Shown piece after piece: positions 1-7,388 of a DNA stretch of 33,315 nucleotides. Position numbers and translations under genes: made by a program. How positions within the stretch are numbered: position 1 is the first letter of the stretch; the number at the start of each line of letters is the position of its first letter. This stretch comes from Planctomycetota bacterium. Lineage in GTDB: Bacteria; Planctomycetota; Phycisphaerae; SM23-33. The stretch covers positions 1 through 33,315 of the forward strand of contig DAOVZK010000024.1 in NCBI GenBank assembly GCA_030635145.1, read 5' to 3'. The notes under the pieces were generated by a model. It saw nothing but the letters and a program-made list of their open reading frames with translations. It ran no database searches and was not told where the DNA came from.

Positions 1-18
1 AAAAAGAGATTTTGGGCA

Positions 19-49
19 GATTGACAGGAAAAAGAGTGTGAACGCTCAC
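19..49 (+). repeat. 31-nt leader repeat, copy 1 (before larE)
   Basis: This 31-nt stretch differs at only 3 positions from the reverse strand of 33222-33252, upstream of argC. Both copies end shortly before a start codon and contain a small hairpin, GAGTG-TGAA-CGCTC here. Two of the three differences fall in the stem and keep pairing by G-U wobble. The start of the repeat (GATTGACAGGA) resembles the degenerate ACAGGATTAACAGGATT intergenic repeat found in many bacterial genomes. Its function is unknown. Confidence 0.6.
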
Positions 50-66
50 AATTTAGGAAGGGCAGA

Positions 67-900
67 ATGGTTAAACCTGAAACAGGAAAACTGGCTGACG
101 AATTACAGCAAAAGCTCAGTCGCTGCCATGAGATTCTTCGCGGGCTGGGCGGGGTGCTTATTGGTTTGTCGGGCGGAGTAGACAGCACGCTGCTGACAGC
201 TATTGCGGTTGAAACTCTCGGTGCTGAGAAAGTCCTCGCCGCCACGGCAACCGGATTCGTCCATGCCGCCAGCGAAGTTACAGCTGCCAAAAAAGCGGCA
301 GAACAACTTGGGGTGAAACTCATCGAGGTAGACGTCAGCGAATTGGACGCCGCCGAGCTTGCGCGCATCAGCGGAAATCCGCGAGACAGATGCTACTGGT
401 GCAAGAAGTTGATTTTCGGGCATTTTTTAAAATTGGCTGAAACTCATGGATATCCTGTCGTCGCGTGCGGTGCAAATAGCGACGATTACGCTCAGCATCG
501 CCCGGGACATAAGGCTGTCGAGGAACTGCAAATTTCCACACCGCTTGCCGACGCCGGGTTTACCAAGCAAAACATCCGCGACATCGCCCGCCACATGAAA
601 CTCGACGTCTGGAACAAACCCCCACAGCCATGCCTCGCCACGCGAGTACCATACGACATAAAACTGACATACGATCTGCTGAACAAAATCGAGGCGGCGG
701 AATCACAGCTGCGACAGATGGGGTTTTCGGATATCCGTTTGCGAGACCATGGGGACTTGGCGAAAATCGAAGTACCAAACGACGAGATTCCACAGGTCAT
801 CGAAAAACGCGACGAGATAATCAAAACCGTCAAATCAACAGGGTACAAATACGTCACGCTCGACCTGCAGGGGTTTCGATCCGGTGCGATGGACGAATAG
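67..900 (+). CDS. larE: LarE-type ATP-dependent sulfur transferase (nickel-pincer cofactor synthesis)
   Basis: 277 residues, the usual size for LarE. The PP-loop ATP pyrophosphatase signature SGGVDS lies at residues 35-40 and adenylates the substrate. Three cysteines stand out: C109 and C112 in RCYWCKK and C189 in PQPCLATRV. The last matches the sacrificial sulfur-donor cysteine of the Lactobacillus enzyme. The three together suggest the variant in which a [4Fe-4S] cluster carries the sulfur (inference from family knowledge). LarE thiolates pyridinium dicarboxylate made by LarB on the way to the nickel-pincer cofactor of lactate racemase-like enzymes. The ATG at 67 follows the ribosome site AGGAAGGG. 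No larB, larC or larA is in the window; they could lie to the left. A related PP-loop enzyme is the main alternative, but the PCLATR block argues for LarE. Confidence 0.88.
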   Translation: MVKPETGKLADELQQKLSRCHEILRGLGGVLIGLSGGVDSTLLTAIAVETLGAEKVLAATATGFVHAASEVTAAKKAAEQLGVKLIEVDVSELDAAELARISGNPRDRCYWCKKLIFGHFLKLAETHGYPVVACGANSDDYAQHRPGHKAVEELQISTPLADAGFTKQNIRDIARHMKLDVWNKPPQPCLATRVPYDIKLTYDLLNKIEAAESQLRQMGFSDIRLRDHGDLAKIEVPNDEIPQVIEKRDEIIKTVKSTGYKYVTLDLQGFRSGAMDE

Positions 901-930
901 CTCCCGCGGGGGCATAGCGCATAAAAAAAA

Positions 931-957
931 GTGCGGGCATCGTCGTGACACCCGCAC
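931..957 (-). terminator. Rho-independent terminator of the LTxxQ gene
   Basis: Perfect 7-bp stem gtgcggg/cccgcac with a 13-nt loop. On the minus strand it is followed by eight T (complement of the A run at 923-930). It lies 25 bp beyond the stop of the minus-strand gene. The + side has only a short T stretch, so weaker termination of larE from the other side is possible. Confidence 0.8.
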
Positions 958-982
958 CTTTTCGTTTGCCTATTATTCCCTA

Positions 983-2068
983 CTATTCGTCGTCGGGATC
1001 TGCGCCGTCATCGTCCTCGCGAGGCGGGGGTGGTCCGTCATCGTCATCGCGGGGCGGGGGCGGTGTGCCATCCTCAGGCCCTTTGCCTTCGGAACCCTTA
1101 CCATCGCGGTTTTCTGGACCTTTCTTGCCGCATTTCCTTTTACCTTTACCGTGGCGGCGCATCTTTTTTGCTTTTTCACGCTGCTCATCCGTCAAAACAT
1201 CATTACGAATTTTCTCGTGGGCAGCCCGCATGATCTTGCGACGTTCTTCCCGCGGTTTGTCTTTCGCTTCCTTGCGGGCAGCAGCCATAATCTTTTCGAT
1301 CTGGGCATTTTGCTCGTCGGTGGTTTTTAATCCCTTGAGGAATTTGTCGCGGTGAGCTTTTCGCCTGCCTTCAAAAAGTTTCTTCGCCTTGTCGCGTTGC
1401 TCCTGAGTCAGAACATCCTTATTGATCTTCTTTCGCATGGTGTCATAAATTGTCTTTTTCTCTTCGCGAGTCTTGGCGGATTTGCATTTCTCGGCAGCTT
1501 CCTCCTTGAGTTTCTTTACTTCAGCGTTTTGCTCATCCGTCAGATTGAGCTTACTGTACATTTTTCCCATGCCTCGATGCCTACGCTTGCCATGCCGACC
1601 TTTACCTTTGTGCATCTTTTTCACTTTTTGCATCTGCTCTTCAGTCAGAACTTCAGACAGCTGTTGTTTGAGGTTTTCGTGAAGCGTCTTGCGGGACTTT
1701 TTTATATCCTTCATCTGGGCCTTGGCAGCCTTAACCGCATCCTTGTCGCCGCTTTTCTTTGCTTCTTTCAGGGCCTTGTGGGCATCACTGAGTTTCTGAG
1801 TGTTTTCCTTCTTCCAATTTTTCACCGCCTGGCGATGAGTGTCCATGATCTGCTTGAGCTGCTCTTGCTGCTCAGGGGTAGCATCAATAGCGTCGTAAAA
1901 TTTCTTACTATGCATCTTTCCGTCAGGTTTACACTTTTTCGCCCTTTGACGTTTTCCACGCCCTGGCCCGTCACCTTTACCTGCAGCATCCGTTTCGGCG
2001 AAAGAAATGTTTCCCAGAAAACAAACCAGCAGCAACGCCATCAGTAATCTCATTGTCGTTTTCATCAT
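983..2068 (-). CDS. Secreted LTxxQ-motif (Spy/CpxP-like) repeat protein with acidic tail
   Basis: 361 residues. Residues 1-25 form a signal peptide (basic start, LLMALLLVCF core, likely cut after SFA), so the protein is exported. The mature part is very rich in Lys and Arg and holds six xTxEQ motifs: TPEQ, LTEEQ, LTDEQ, LTQEQ, TTDEQ, LTDEQ. They alternate in type, which reads as three tandem Spy-like helical units. The last about 25 residues reverse the charge, with two copies of PPPPR plus acidic runs. Spy and CpxP are periplasmic chaperones or stress sensors with one such pair of motifs; the function here is only inferred. The ATG at 2068 has AGGAGAA just upstream. The gene stands alone, convergent with larE. 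Confidence 0.8.
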   Translation of the reverse strand: MMKTTMRLLMALLLVCFLGNISFAETDAAGKGDGPGRGKRQRAKKCKPDGKMHSKKFYDAIDATPEQQEQLKQIMDTHRQAVKNWKKENTQKLSDAHKALKEAKKSGDKDAVKAAKAQMKDIKKSRKTLHENLKQQLSEVLTEEQMQKVKKMHKGKGRHGKRRHRGMGKMYSKLNLTDEQNAEVKKLKEEAAEKCKSAKTREEKKTIYDTMRKKINKDVLTQEQRDKAKKLFEGRRKAHRDKFLKGLKTTDEQNAQIEKIMAAARKEAKDKPREERRKIMRAAHEKIRNDVLTDEQREKAKKMRRHGKGKRKCGKKGPENRDGKGSEGKGPEDGTPPPPRDDDDGPPPPREDDDGADPDDE

Positions 2069-2593
2069 TATTCTCCTAAAATTAGAGTTCCAGTTTCCAG
2101 ACTAGCCCAAGTCCGACAACAGGGATAACGCCACTTGGATTGGTCTATTGCATAAAAGTTTTATTTTTTTATCGGTTTGTAACGCCAATAATAACTGCAA
2201 ATAAATTTCCCTGACTGCAAATTTAATCTTATTATTCAGACGCCAACTTTGCTTGTTGCTGTTAGGTGTTTTACCTGATAAATGTTAGTTTGAGTTCAAT
2301 AAACTCAAATCTTATAAAATAAATAATGCAGCTATAACGCCCTGTATTTAAGGAACTTAGCATTGCAAGAGCGTCGCGAGTAAAAAAATGATCACAAAAC
2401 GTTCTGGAAAGTCGTTGCTGGTACGCTAAAATCCTGCTGGTGGCAGTCATAAGCTTTTGAAATTACTTGAGTTTGATGTTACTGATTTTGTTGTTTGTAG
2501 ATTGTTGTTCTTGTTTTTTTGGAGTTTCCAATTGTCAAATATGGGGAATATTAAATTGGGACATACAGGGTGTCTTCTAGAAGGGAGGCTGTT
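2069..2593. other. AT-rich intergenic region between divergent genes
   Basis: No gene seen. It must hold the promoters of the LTxxQ gene (-) and the GntR gene (+), but neither shows a clear -35/-10 pair. A hairpin TTTGAGTT/AACTCAAA with a 5-nt loop lies at 2289-2309. A short palindrome AGGT-N5-ACCT at 2264-2276 could be a GntR-family operator, which is a weak guess. ACTGCAAAT occurs twice 20 bp apart (2194 and 2214). An in-frame GTG at 2570 would extend the GntR gene into this region but has no good ribosome site. Confidence 0.5.
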
Positions 2594-3358
2594 GTGAGCT
2601 CTCTAGACAGTTCAGGCTCAGCTGGGAGTCCGCTTACCGTTTCGGGATTGGTTCGTGCGTACATTTTGCGTCATGACCTCAAACCCGGTGATCGCCTTCC
2701 GCGGCACGAGGATCTGGCCAACGAGTTAGGTATCGGGTTGCGAAGATTGCGAGAAGGTTTGAGCGTTCTTCGGGATCAGGGTTTGGTTGAAACCAATCGT
2801 AAGGGCGGCACGCGGCTGACGCATTCATCGGTCGGACACTTTACCGAATCGATGAGTTGGCATCTCGAGGCCGCCGGTTGCAGCTATGAAGATTTGCTGC
2901 GTGCAAGGGCGGTTCTGGAGGCGGCCATCGGCATGGAAGCGGCGGTGTTGCGAACGGACGTTGACATCGAGGCGCTCAACGAGTGTCTCGACCTAATGCG
3001 TCGTGCCAAGACTCACGATTTTCATGATGTGGACAAGGCCTTTCACCAGGCGATGCTCGAATGTACGCAGAACCCGGCGATCAAGCTGTTTGGGCAGTTG
3101 CTGGAGTCGCAGCTGGAAATGCGAAAACCCGACGACGATTCCGAGGTTTCCGAGGATCATATCGAACGTCAGATCGACGATCATCACAAGATACATCGCT
3201 GCATTTTGGACAAAGACCCTGCGGGGACGGCGGAATCTTGCTATCTGCATATGCTGCGAGATGAGCTGTTTGGGAAATATGTCGCTGACAAGTCCAAAAC
3301 CGATGACTCTTCCACGGATGTAGACTCGCAAGATTACGTCGACGATGAGTTGACGTGA
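2594..3358 (+). CDS. GntR/FadR-family transcription regulator
   Basis: About 254 residues. A winged helix-turn-helix occupies roughly residues 14-80 (LKPGDRLPRHEDLANELGI, then LRREGL-like recognition helix and EGLSVLRDQGLVE wing), followed by an all-helical FCD ligand domain. In the FCD domain DKAFHQAMLE and the later DDHHKIH and YLHM histidines fit the usual metal and ligand pocket. FadR-group regulators sense small organic acids such as acyl-CoA, gluconate, lactate or uronates; the ligand here cannot be told. The GTG at 2594 is chosen because GGGAGG sits 5-6 nt before it, while the in-frame GTG at 2570 has no comparable site. No metabolic gene lies beside it to name a target, and the next gene is convergent. 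Confidence 0.85.
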   Translation: MSSLDSSGSAGSPLTVSGLVRAYILRHDLKPGDRLPRHEDLANELGIGLRRLREGLSVLRDQGLVETNRKGGTRLTHSSVGHFTESMSWHLEAAGCSYEDLLRARAVLEAAIGMEAAVLRTDVDIEALNECLDLMRRAKTHDFHDVDKAFHQAMLECTQNPAIKLFGQLLESQLEMRKPDDDSEVSEDHIERQIDDHHKIHRCILDKDPAGTAESCYLHMLRDELFGKYVADKSKTDDSSTDVDSQDYVDDELT

Positions 3359-3412
3359 CACCCGGCAGGGTGGGGTTCGGCAAAGTTCACTGCCGCGCGT
3401 TGTGTAAGATCG

Positions 3413-4198
3413 TTAGGTTGGTGAAGGTTTTCCTTGCCGCAGCAGCGTCTTGACCAGCCGCGTTACTCCTGCAATCACGAGGGTTGCAGCCAGTATGAAC
3501 AGCATCAGCCCCCACACATACGTCAGGACATGCCAAAAGTTTCCGTTCATGATATTCCACAGTTCCGTCCATACGGCCCCGACGGCGGCGAAGATTATTG
3601 CAATGCCGAATCCTACGATGATCGACGCACGAAAATCGTGACGTACCGGGGCAAACCTCAAGGTAAACACCGCGGAAAAGTACAAAAATCCCGGCACACA
3701 CCAGTCACCCCAGTCCAGCGTGCCCCAAAGCTCGCACATCCTTCGCAACAGTTTGATCTGATCGACCAGTAAAACCCAGGCGCCGTCCCAGCTGTGCGGA
3801 ATTTCTTTGCTGACGGCGGTAAGTTCCAGATCGCCCAGTTCATAGATCACCTTCGGAATAACATTCTCGCCCAGATAGTGAACACTCACCACCAGCCCAG
3901 CACCACACGCCAACATCGTAAGGACGGTGCAGAACAGCTCGATGGGGAATCCGTTTTTTCCGCTGATGGCGTAGCGGCAGGGGTCTTCGCGGATGTCTTT
4001 GGGGCTTATGATTCCGGCGAAGGCGGGTCGGCCGGTCATTAATCGCCCGGTGTTGTAGGCAAGTTCACCGGCGAGCGTTCCGGGGAGCAATACCCAGTCA
4101 ACCGCAGCTCCGCCGAAACATTTCGTCCAAAAACGATATAACCCCGTCGCAGTTACGAGGATAAAAAACAACCACATTCCAAAAGCAGCATAAATCAT
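3413..4198 (-). CDS. Membrane protein of unknown function
   Basis: 261 residues with about five hydrophobic segments: residues 1-20, about 88-108, 165-180, 192-212 and 225-248. I do not recognise the family. A loop near residue 37 reads LPGTLAGELAYNTGRLMTG, which faintly resembles a metallopeptidase helix but lacks the HExxH histidines, so no activity is claimed. The region between the second and third segments is soluble and probably outside the cytoplasm. The start at 4198 has no clear Shine-Dalgarno site. The gene converges with the GntR regulator and diverges from rpsP across a shared upstream region that holds a triple 11-bp repeat. Base composition and codon use look like those of its neighbours. 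Confidence 0.7.
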   Translation of the reverse strand: MIYAAFGMWLFFILVTATGLYRFWTKCFGGAAVDWVLLPGTLAGELAYNTGRLMTGRPAFAGIISPKDIREDPCRYAISGKNGFPIELFCTVLTMLACGAGLVVSVHYLGENVIPKVIYELGDLELTAVSKEIPHSWDGAWVLLVDQIKLLRRMCELWGTLDWGDWCVPGFLYFSAVFTLRFAPVRHDFRASIIVGFGIAIIFAAVGAVWTELWNIMNGNFWHVLTYVWGLMLFILAATLVIAGVTRLVKTLLRQGKPSPT

Positions 4199-4261
4199 CT
4201 TTATTCATCCATATACAAGGCATTAGGCAAAAGTTTCTGGTATCTGATTACGTTTTCATTT

Positions 4262-4294
4262 TTCCAACAATGTTTCAACAATATTCCAACAATT
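4262..4294. promoter_or_regulatory. Three contiguous 11-bp direct repeats (operator-like)
   Basis: The unit TTyCAACAATn occurs three times without a gap, with CAACAAT at 4265, 4276 and 4287. The 11-bp step puts every copy on the same face of the helix. OmpR/PhoB-type response regulators bind 11-bp direct repeats of this layout (7 fixed plus 4 loose bases), though with other sequences. The site is 64-96 bp upstream of the minus-strand membrane protein and about 110 bp upstream of the rpsP promoter, so it could control either. The regulator is unknown. Confidence 0.5.
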
Positions 4295-4402
4295 GTAAGA
4301 TTATCGGCCTGATTTGCTTGAAAAAATCACCCCGAGTTCAGAAACATTTGCTGAATGAGCGTCCCCGGGGGTATCTTTTACAAAAAATGTCCAAAAAAGG
4401 GG

Positions 4403-4430
4403 TTGCAACCAGTAACTGCAATGCTAAAAT
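4403..4430 (+). promoter_or_regulatory. Sigma-70-like promoter of the rpsP operon
   Basis: TTGCAA (4403-4408), 16-nt spacer, TAAAAT (4425-4430), with TGC directly before the -10 as in extended -10 promoters. Predicted start near 4437, giving a leader of about 60 nt before rpsP. Confidence 0.6.
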
Positions 4431-4462
4431 GATCGATTCCCTGTGGTCGAAGTATATCTACA

Positions 4463-4479
4463 CCCCCGCAGTGCGGGGG
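4463..4479 (+). promoter_or_regulatory. GC-rich hairpin in the rpsP leader
   Basis: Six G-C pairs, CCCCCG/CGGGGG, close a 5-nt loop (CAGTG). The hairpin ends just before the rpsP ribosome site (TTGGAG at 4485-4490) and has no T run, so it is unlikely to be a terminator. It could serve as a leader structure for control of the ribosomal protein operon (inference). Confidence 0.5.
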
Positions 4480-4498
4480 GAAGTATTGGAGAAAATAA

Positions 4499-4756
4499 GT
4501 GGCAGTACGCTTGAGATTAAAACGAATGGGCCGTGCTCACCTGAGCTTTTTTAGGTTGAGTGCGATGGATTCACGTAACCCCCGCGATGGACGTGTCATT
4601 GAGGAACTGGGATGGTATGATCCCAACGCCAAAGACAACGAAGAGCAGGTTTCGCTGAAACGAGAACGAATTGAATACTGGCTCGGCGTCGGGGCTCAAC
4701 CCAGCGACACCGTCAGCGATTTGCTTAAGAAAAACGGCATTGCGGTAAAGAGCTAG
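4499..4756 (+). CDS. rpsP: 30S ribosomal protein S16
   Basis: 85 residues, normal length. The start MAVRLRLKRMGR and the block DSRNPRDGRVIEELGWYDP are S16 hallmarks; the family fits in the lower body of the 30S subunit and helps 16S rRNA assembly. The GTG start at 4499 is supported by the family start MAVRLRL and by TTGGAG upstream. First gene of rpsP-trmD-rplS-yraN, the common bacterial order but without ffh or rimM between rpsP and trmD. trmD follows after 25 nt. Confidence 0.96.
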   Translation: MAVRLRLKRMGRAHLSFFRLSAMDSRNPRDGRVIEELGWYDPNAKDNEEQVSLKRERIEYWLGVGAQPSDTVSDLLKKNGIAVKS

Positions 4757-4781
4757 CTTCATTACAGACTCGGAGTGTTAG

Positions 4782-5495
4782 ATGCCACTACGCGTCGATA
4801 TATTGACTCTGTTTTGTGAGCTGTTCGAGCCCTTTGTTACAACGAGCATTGTCGGACGCGCTGTGAAAAAAGGTCTGGTTGATATCAACCTGACGAATTT
4901 TCGCGACTTTGCCACCGACAAATATGGTTCTGTGGACGACTGTCCCTTCGGCGGTGGTCCTGGAATGGTGCTGATGTGTCAGCCGATATTTGACGCGGTT
5001 GAAAAAGTTCGCAGCACCGGGAATCATGGAAAAGTTATAATGATGACCCCGCAGGGGCGCAGGCTGGATCAACCGCTGGTTGAGCAGCTGGTTCAGGAAG
5101 AGCAATTGGTTCTTCTGGCGGGGCATTATGAAGGTTTTGACGAAAGAATACGTAGCGGTCTCGTTGACATGGAAGTCAGCCTCGGAGATTTTGTCGTCTC
5201 CGGTGGTGAGATACCGATAATGGCGTTAGTTGACGCTATGGTTCGTTTGTTACCCGGAGCGTTGGGTAAAGACGAATCGACAACTGAAGAATCGTTTCAG
5301 CAAGGATTGCTGGAATATCCGCATTACACTCGGCCGCGAGAATTCGACGGGATGAGTGTTCCGGAAGTGTTGCTTAACGGTAATCATGCCCGGATCGACG
5401 AGTGGCGGTTGAAGCAGGCAGAAGAAAGAACACGCCTGCGACGCCCGGATATGTGGGAAGAGTATAAAAGCAACAAGGAAAAGAAAACCAAATAG
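4782..5495 (+). CDS. trmD: tRNA (guanine-N1)-methyltransferase TrmD
   Basis: 237 residues. TrmD methylates N1 of G37 next to the anticodon, using S-adenosylmethionine, and so prevents +1 frameshifts. The trefoil-knot SPOUT motifs are plain: DDCPFGGGPGMVL, LLAGHYEGFDERI and SLGDFVVSGGEIP, followed by the C-terminal helical domain. ATG at 4782 with CGGAG about 8 nt upstream. Sits between rpsP and rplS as in many bacteria. A RimM gene, often a neighbour, is absent here. Confidence 0.96.
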   Translation: MPLRVDILTLFCELFEPFVTTSIVGRAVKKGLVDINLTNFRDFATDKYGSVDDCPFGGGPGMVLMCQPIFDAVEKVRSTGNHGKVIMMTPQGRRLDQPLVEQLVQEEQLVLLAGHYEGFDERIRSGLVDMEVSLGDFVVSGGEIPIMALVDAMVRLLPGALGKDESTTEESFQQGLLEYPHYTRPREFDGMSVPEVLLNGNHARIDEWRLKQAEERTRLRRPDMWEEYKSNKEKKTK

Positions 5496-5520
5496 TTACT
5501 AGATAACGCAGGAGATAACC

Positions 5521-5949
5521 GTGTCGCAGGAACTGATGAACAAAGCTGTAGCAGGAAGCATTAAAACCGAAGTCCCCGAATTTAGCGTTGGGGATACCGT
5601 CAAGGTTAACGTGCGTATCGTTGAAGGCGACAAGGAACGAATCCAGGTATTTGGTGGAGTCGTCATCGCCAAGCGTGGCGGCGGGATCCATGAAACTTTC
5701 ACCGTCCGCCGCATCGTCAACAACGAAGGCGTCGAGCGAGTATTCCCGATTCACTCACCACGCGTTGACTCCGTAGAAGTCGTTCGCCACGGTAAAACCC
5801 GTCGCGCGAAACTTTACTTCCTGCGTGATCGCGTCGGTAAGGCAACCCGCCTTAAGGAAGTTCGCCCGCCAAGCAAGGCTCAGCTGGCAGCCGCCGCCGA
5901 AAAAAAAGCCGCCAAAACCGCAAAAGCTGAAGCAGCTACCGAGGCGTAA
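5521..5949 (+). CDS. rplS: 50S ribosomal protein L19
   Basis: 142 residues. The core (residues 1-115) has the L19 signatures [34 protein letters not shown] and [19 protein letters not shown]19 lies at the 30S-50S interface. A C-terminal Ala/Lys-rich tail of about 25 residues exceeds the usual 115-120 residues and is probably flexible. GTG start preceded by AGGAG with 6-nt spacing. yraN begins at the base right after the stop codon, so the two are very likely translated from one message. Confidence 0.95.
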   Translation: MSQELMNKAVAGSIKTEVPEFSVGDTVKVNVRIVEGDKERIQVFGGVVIAKRGGGIHETFTVRRIVNNEGVERVFPIHSPRVDSVEVVRHGKTRRAKLYFLRDRVGKATRLKEVRPPSKAQLAAAAEKKAAKTAKAEAATEA

Positions 5950-6378
5950 ATGGTTTGGCCCTTTAATACAAAGGGCGACAAACAATCCGGGACAGACCCG
6001 CGAAATTTTTCTAATTCAACCAAGGTGATCGGTGCGCGCGGAGAAAAGCTGGCGGCGAAGTTTCTCCGTAAGCGGGGCTGCAAACTTCTGGCGACAAATT
6101 ATCGCTGCCCGGTGGGGGAGGGCGATATCATTATTCTCGACAAATCAGCTGGCGAGCTTGCGGTTGTCGAAGTCAAAACTCGCAGCGAGGGGCAACGCAC
6201 GCTTCCGGAGTCGGCCGTCAACGCAGAGAAACAAAAACGGCTGCGAAAAATCGCCAAGTATTATCTCGACACCCACGAAACCGGCGAATTGGGGATGCGG
6301 ATTGATGTCGTTTCGATTACAATTCCGACTGCGCCCGGTGCCAAGCCGGAAATTCGTCATATTCCCAACGCGTTTTGA
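5950..6378 (+). CDS. yraN: YraN/UPF0102 family endonuclease-like protein
   Basis: 142 residues. The pattern GARGEKLAAKFLRKRGCKLLATNYR, then VGEGDIIILD and VVEVKTRSE, is that of UPF0102, whose fold is that of Holliday-junction resolvase/restriction-type nucleases. The acidic residues of GEGDII and the EVKTR lysine would be the catalytic set. The cellular role is not settled. The first 25 residues are an extra polar extension. Abuts rplS with no gap. The rnhB gene often found in this cluster is missing. Confidence 0.87.
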   Translation: MVWPFNTKGDKQSGTDPRNFSNSTKVIGARGEKLAAKFLRKRGCKLLATNYRCPVGEGDIIILDKSAGELAVVEVKTRSEGQRTLPESAVNAEKQKRLRKIAKYYLDTHETGELGMRIDVVSITIPTAPGAKPEIRHIPNAF

Positions 6379-6401
6379 GATTTATCCGTAATCAGCAAGA
6401 A

Positions 6402-6492
6402 GAACCACAGATATACACGGATAGACACTGAATGTTTTGAAATTGGCACCAGAAAATATATCCGTGTGAATCTGTGTTAATCCGTGGTTCTC
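6402..6492. repeat. Inverted-repeat intergenic element (ccacagat...atccgtggttc type)
   Basis: Left arm 6402-6423 reads gaaccacagatatacacgga plus ta. The right arm 6458-6492 contains tatccgtgtgaatctgtg and then ttaatccgtggttct. The arms can form a long imperfect hairpin around a loop of about 34 nt. The string atccgtgttaatccgtggttc, in varied forms, is known as a dispersed intergenic repeat in unrelated bacteria. Here it separates yraN from the TatD gene. Confidence 0.65.
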
Positions 6493-6518
6493 TTTATTTG
6501 AAAAGAATTGGAATGTAA

Positions 6519-7304
6519 ATGAAACTAATCGACACACACGCCCATATCGCTCACGGGAGACTTTACCAACAAGTCGACTCCGTCCTTGACCGTGCCGCCG
6601 CAGCCGGTGTCGTCGCCACCATATGCGCCGTCGGTGATCTAGCCGAATCCAAAACCGCTCTCGGGTTAGCGCGAAAATACGCGTCGCAAAACGTTTTCTG
6701 GATAACCGGCATCCACCCGCACGAAGCCAAAGATGCCCCCGCCGAAACTCCCCGCATTTTGGGCGAACTCTACGCCAAAGAGCGTTGCGTCGGTATTGGC
6801 GAAATCGGGCTGGACTATCATTACGATTTCTCACCGCGTCCGCGGCAGCGAGAAGTTTTCGCCACCCAACTGGAAGTCGCAAAAAATCTCAGCGCCGCCA
6901 TCATTATCCACACCCGCGAAGCCTTCGACGAAACGATGGAAATTCTCCGCAGCAGTGGCGTCGATGGTTCGAGGGTAATTTTTCATTCTTTTACCGGCGG
7001 GGAGGATGAGGTGCGAACGGTTTTGGATTTCGGGGCAGCGGTGAGTTTTTCTGGTATCGTTACGTTCAAAAGCGCCGCCGACATCCAACGCGCCGCACTG
7101 CTCGTTCCCGACGACAGAATCCTCGTCGAAACCGACTGCCCTTATCTTTCTCCCGAACCGATGCGAAAGATGAAAACCAACGAACCCGCCAACGTCGCGC
7201 ACGTAGCTGCGTTTTTGGCGAATCTTCGTAATACACCGCCTGAAAACTTCGCCCGGGGAACCACCGAAAACGCGATACGACTTTTTAATCTAAACTTATC
7301 GTAG
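6519..7304 (+). CDS. TatD-family metal-dependent deoxyribonuclease
   Basis: 261 residues, typical of TatD. The amidohydrolase-type TIM barrel is marked by DTHAHI (first metal histidines, residues 4-9), GEIGLDYH (metal-bridging Glu), IIIHTREA, FHSFTG and ETDCPYLSP (catalytic Asp). The last is usually ETDAPYL, so a Cys replaces Ala in a non-catalytic spot. TatD nucleases act as 3'-5' exonucleases in DNA repair and RNA turnover in the cytoplasm. ATG at 6519; the ribosome site is weak (TTGGAA). It follows the hairpin repeat. Confidence 0.93.
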   Translation: MKLIDTHAHIAHGRLYQQVDSVLDRAAAAGVVATICAVGDLAESKTALGLARKYASQNVFWITGIHPHEAKDAPAETPRILGELYAKERCVGIGEIGLDYHYDFSPRPRQREVFATQLEVAKNLSAAIIIHTREAFDETMEILRSSGVDGSRVIFHSFTGGEDEVRTVLDFGAAVSFSGIVTFKSAADIQRAALLVPDDRILVETDCPYLSPEPMRKMKTNEPANVAHVAAFLANLRNTPPENFARGTTENAIRLFNLNLS

Positions 7305-7317
7305 GCTGTTCTAATCG

Positions 7318-7346
7318 TTGATTTTCTTTCGAGGGGTGCTTATGCT
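7318..7346 (+). promoter_or_regulatory. Candidate promoter of the antiporter gene
   Basis: TTGATT (7318-7323), 17-nt spacer, TATGCT (7341-7346), about 40 nt before the start at 7389. Plausible by spacing and match; nothing else supports it. Confidence 0.45.
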
Positions 7347-7388
7347 ATACGCACAGTTTTTTACAAGAACTTTGTGGGAGCGTTTAGT

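Noticed and set aside
945-2047. Several + strand frames opposite the LTxxQ gene
   Set aside because: They are mirror images of a Lys- and Arg-rich coding sequence, giving Phe/Leu/Ser-rich nonsense.
3413-4198. Metalloprotease reading of the membrane protein
   Set aside because: LPGTLAGELAYNT recalls an HExxH helix but has neither histidine.
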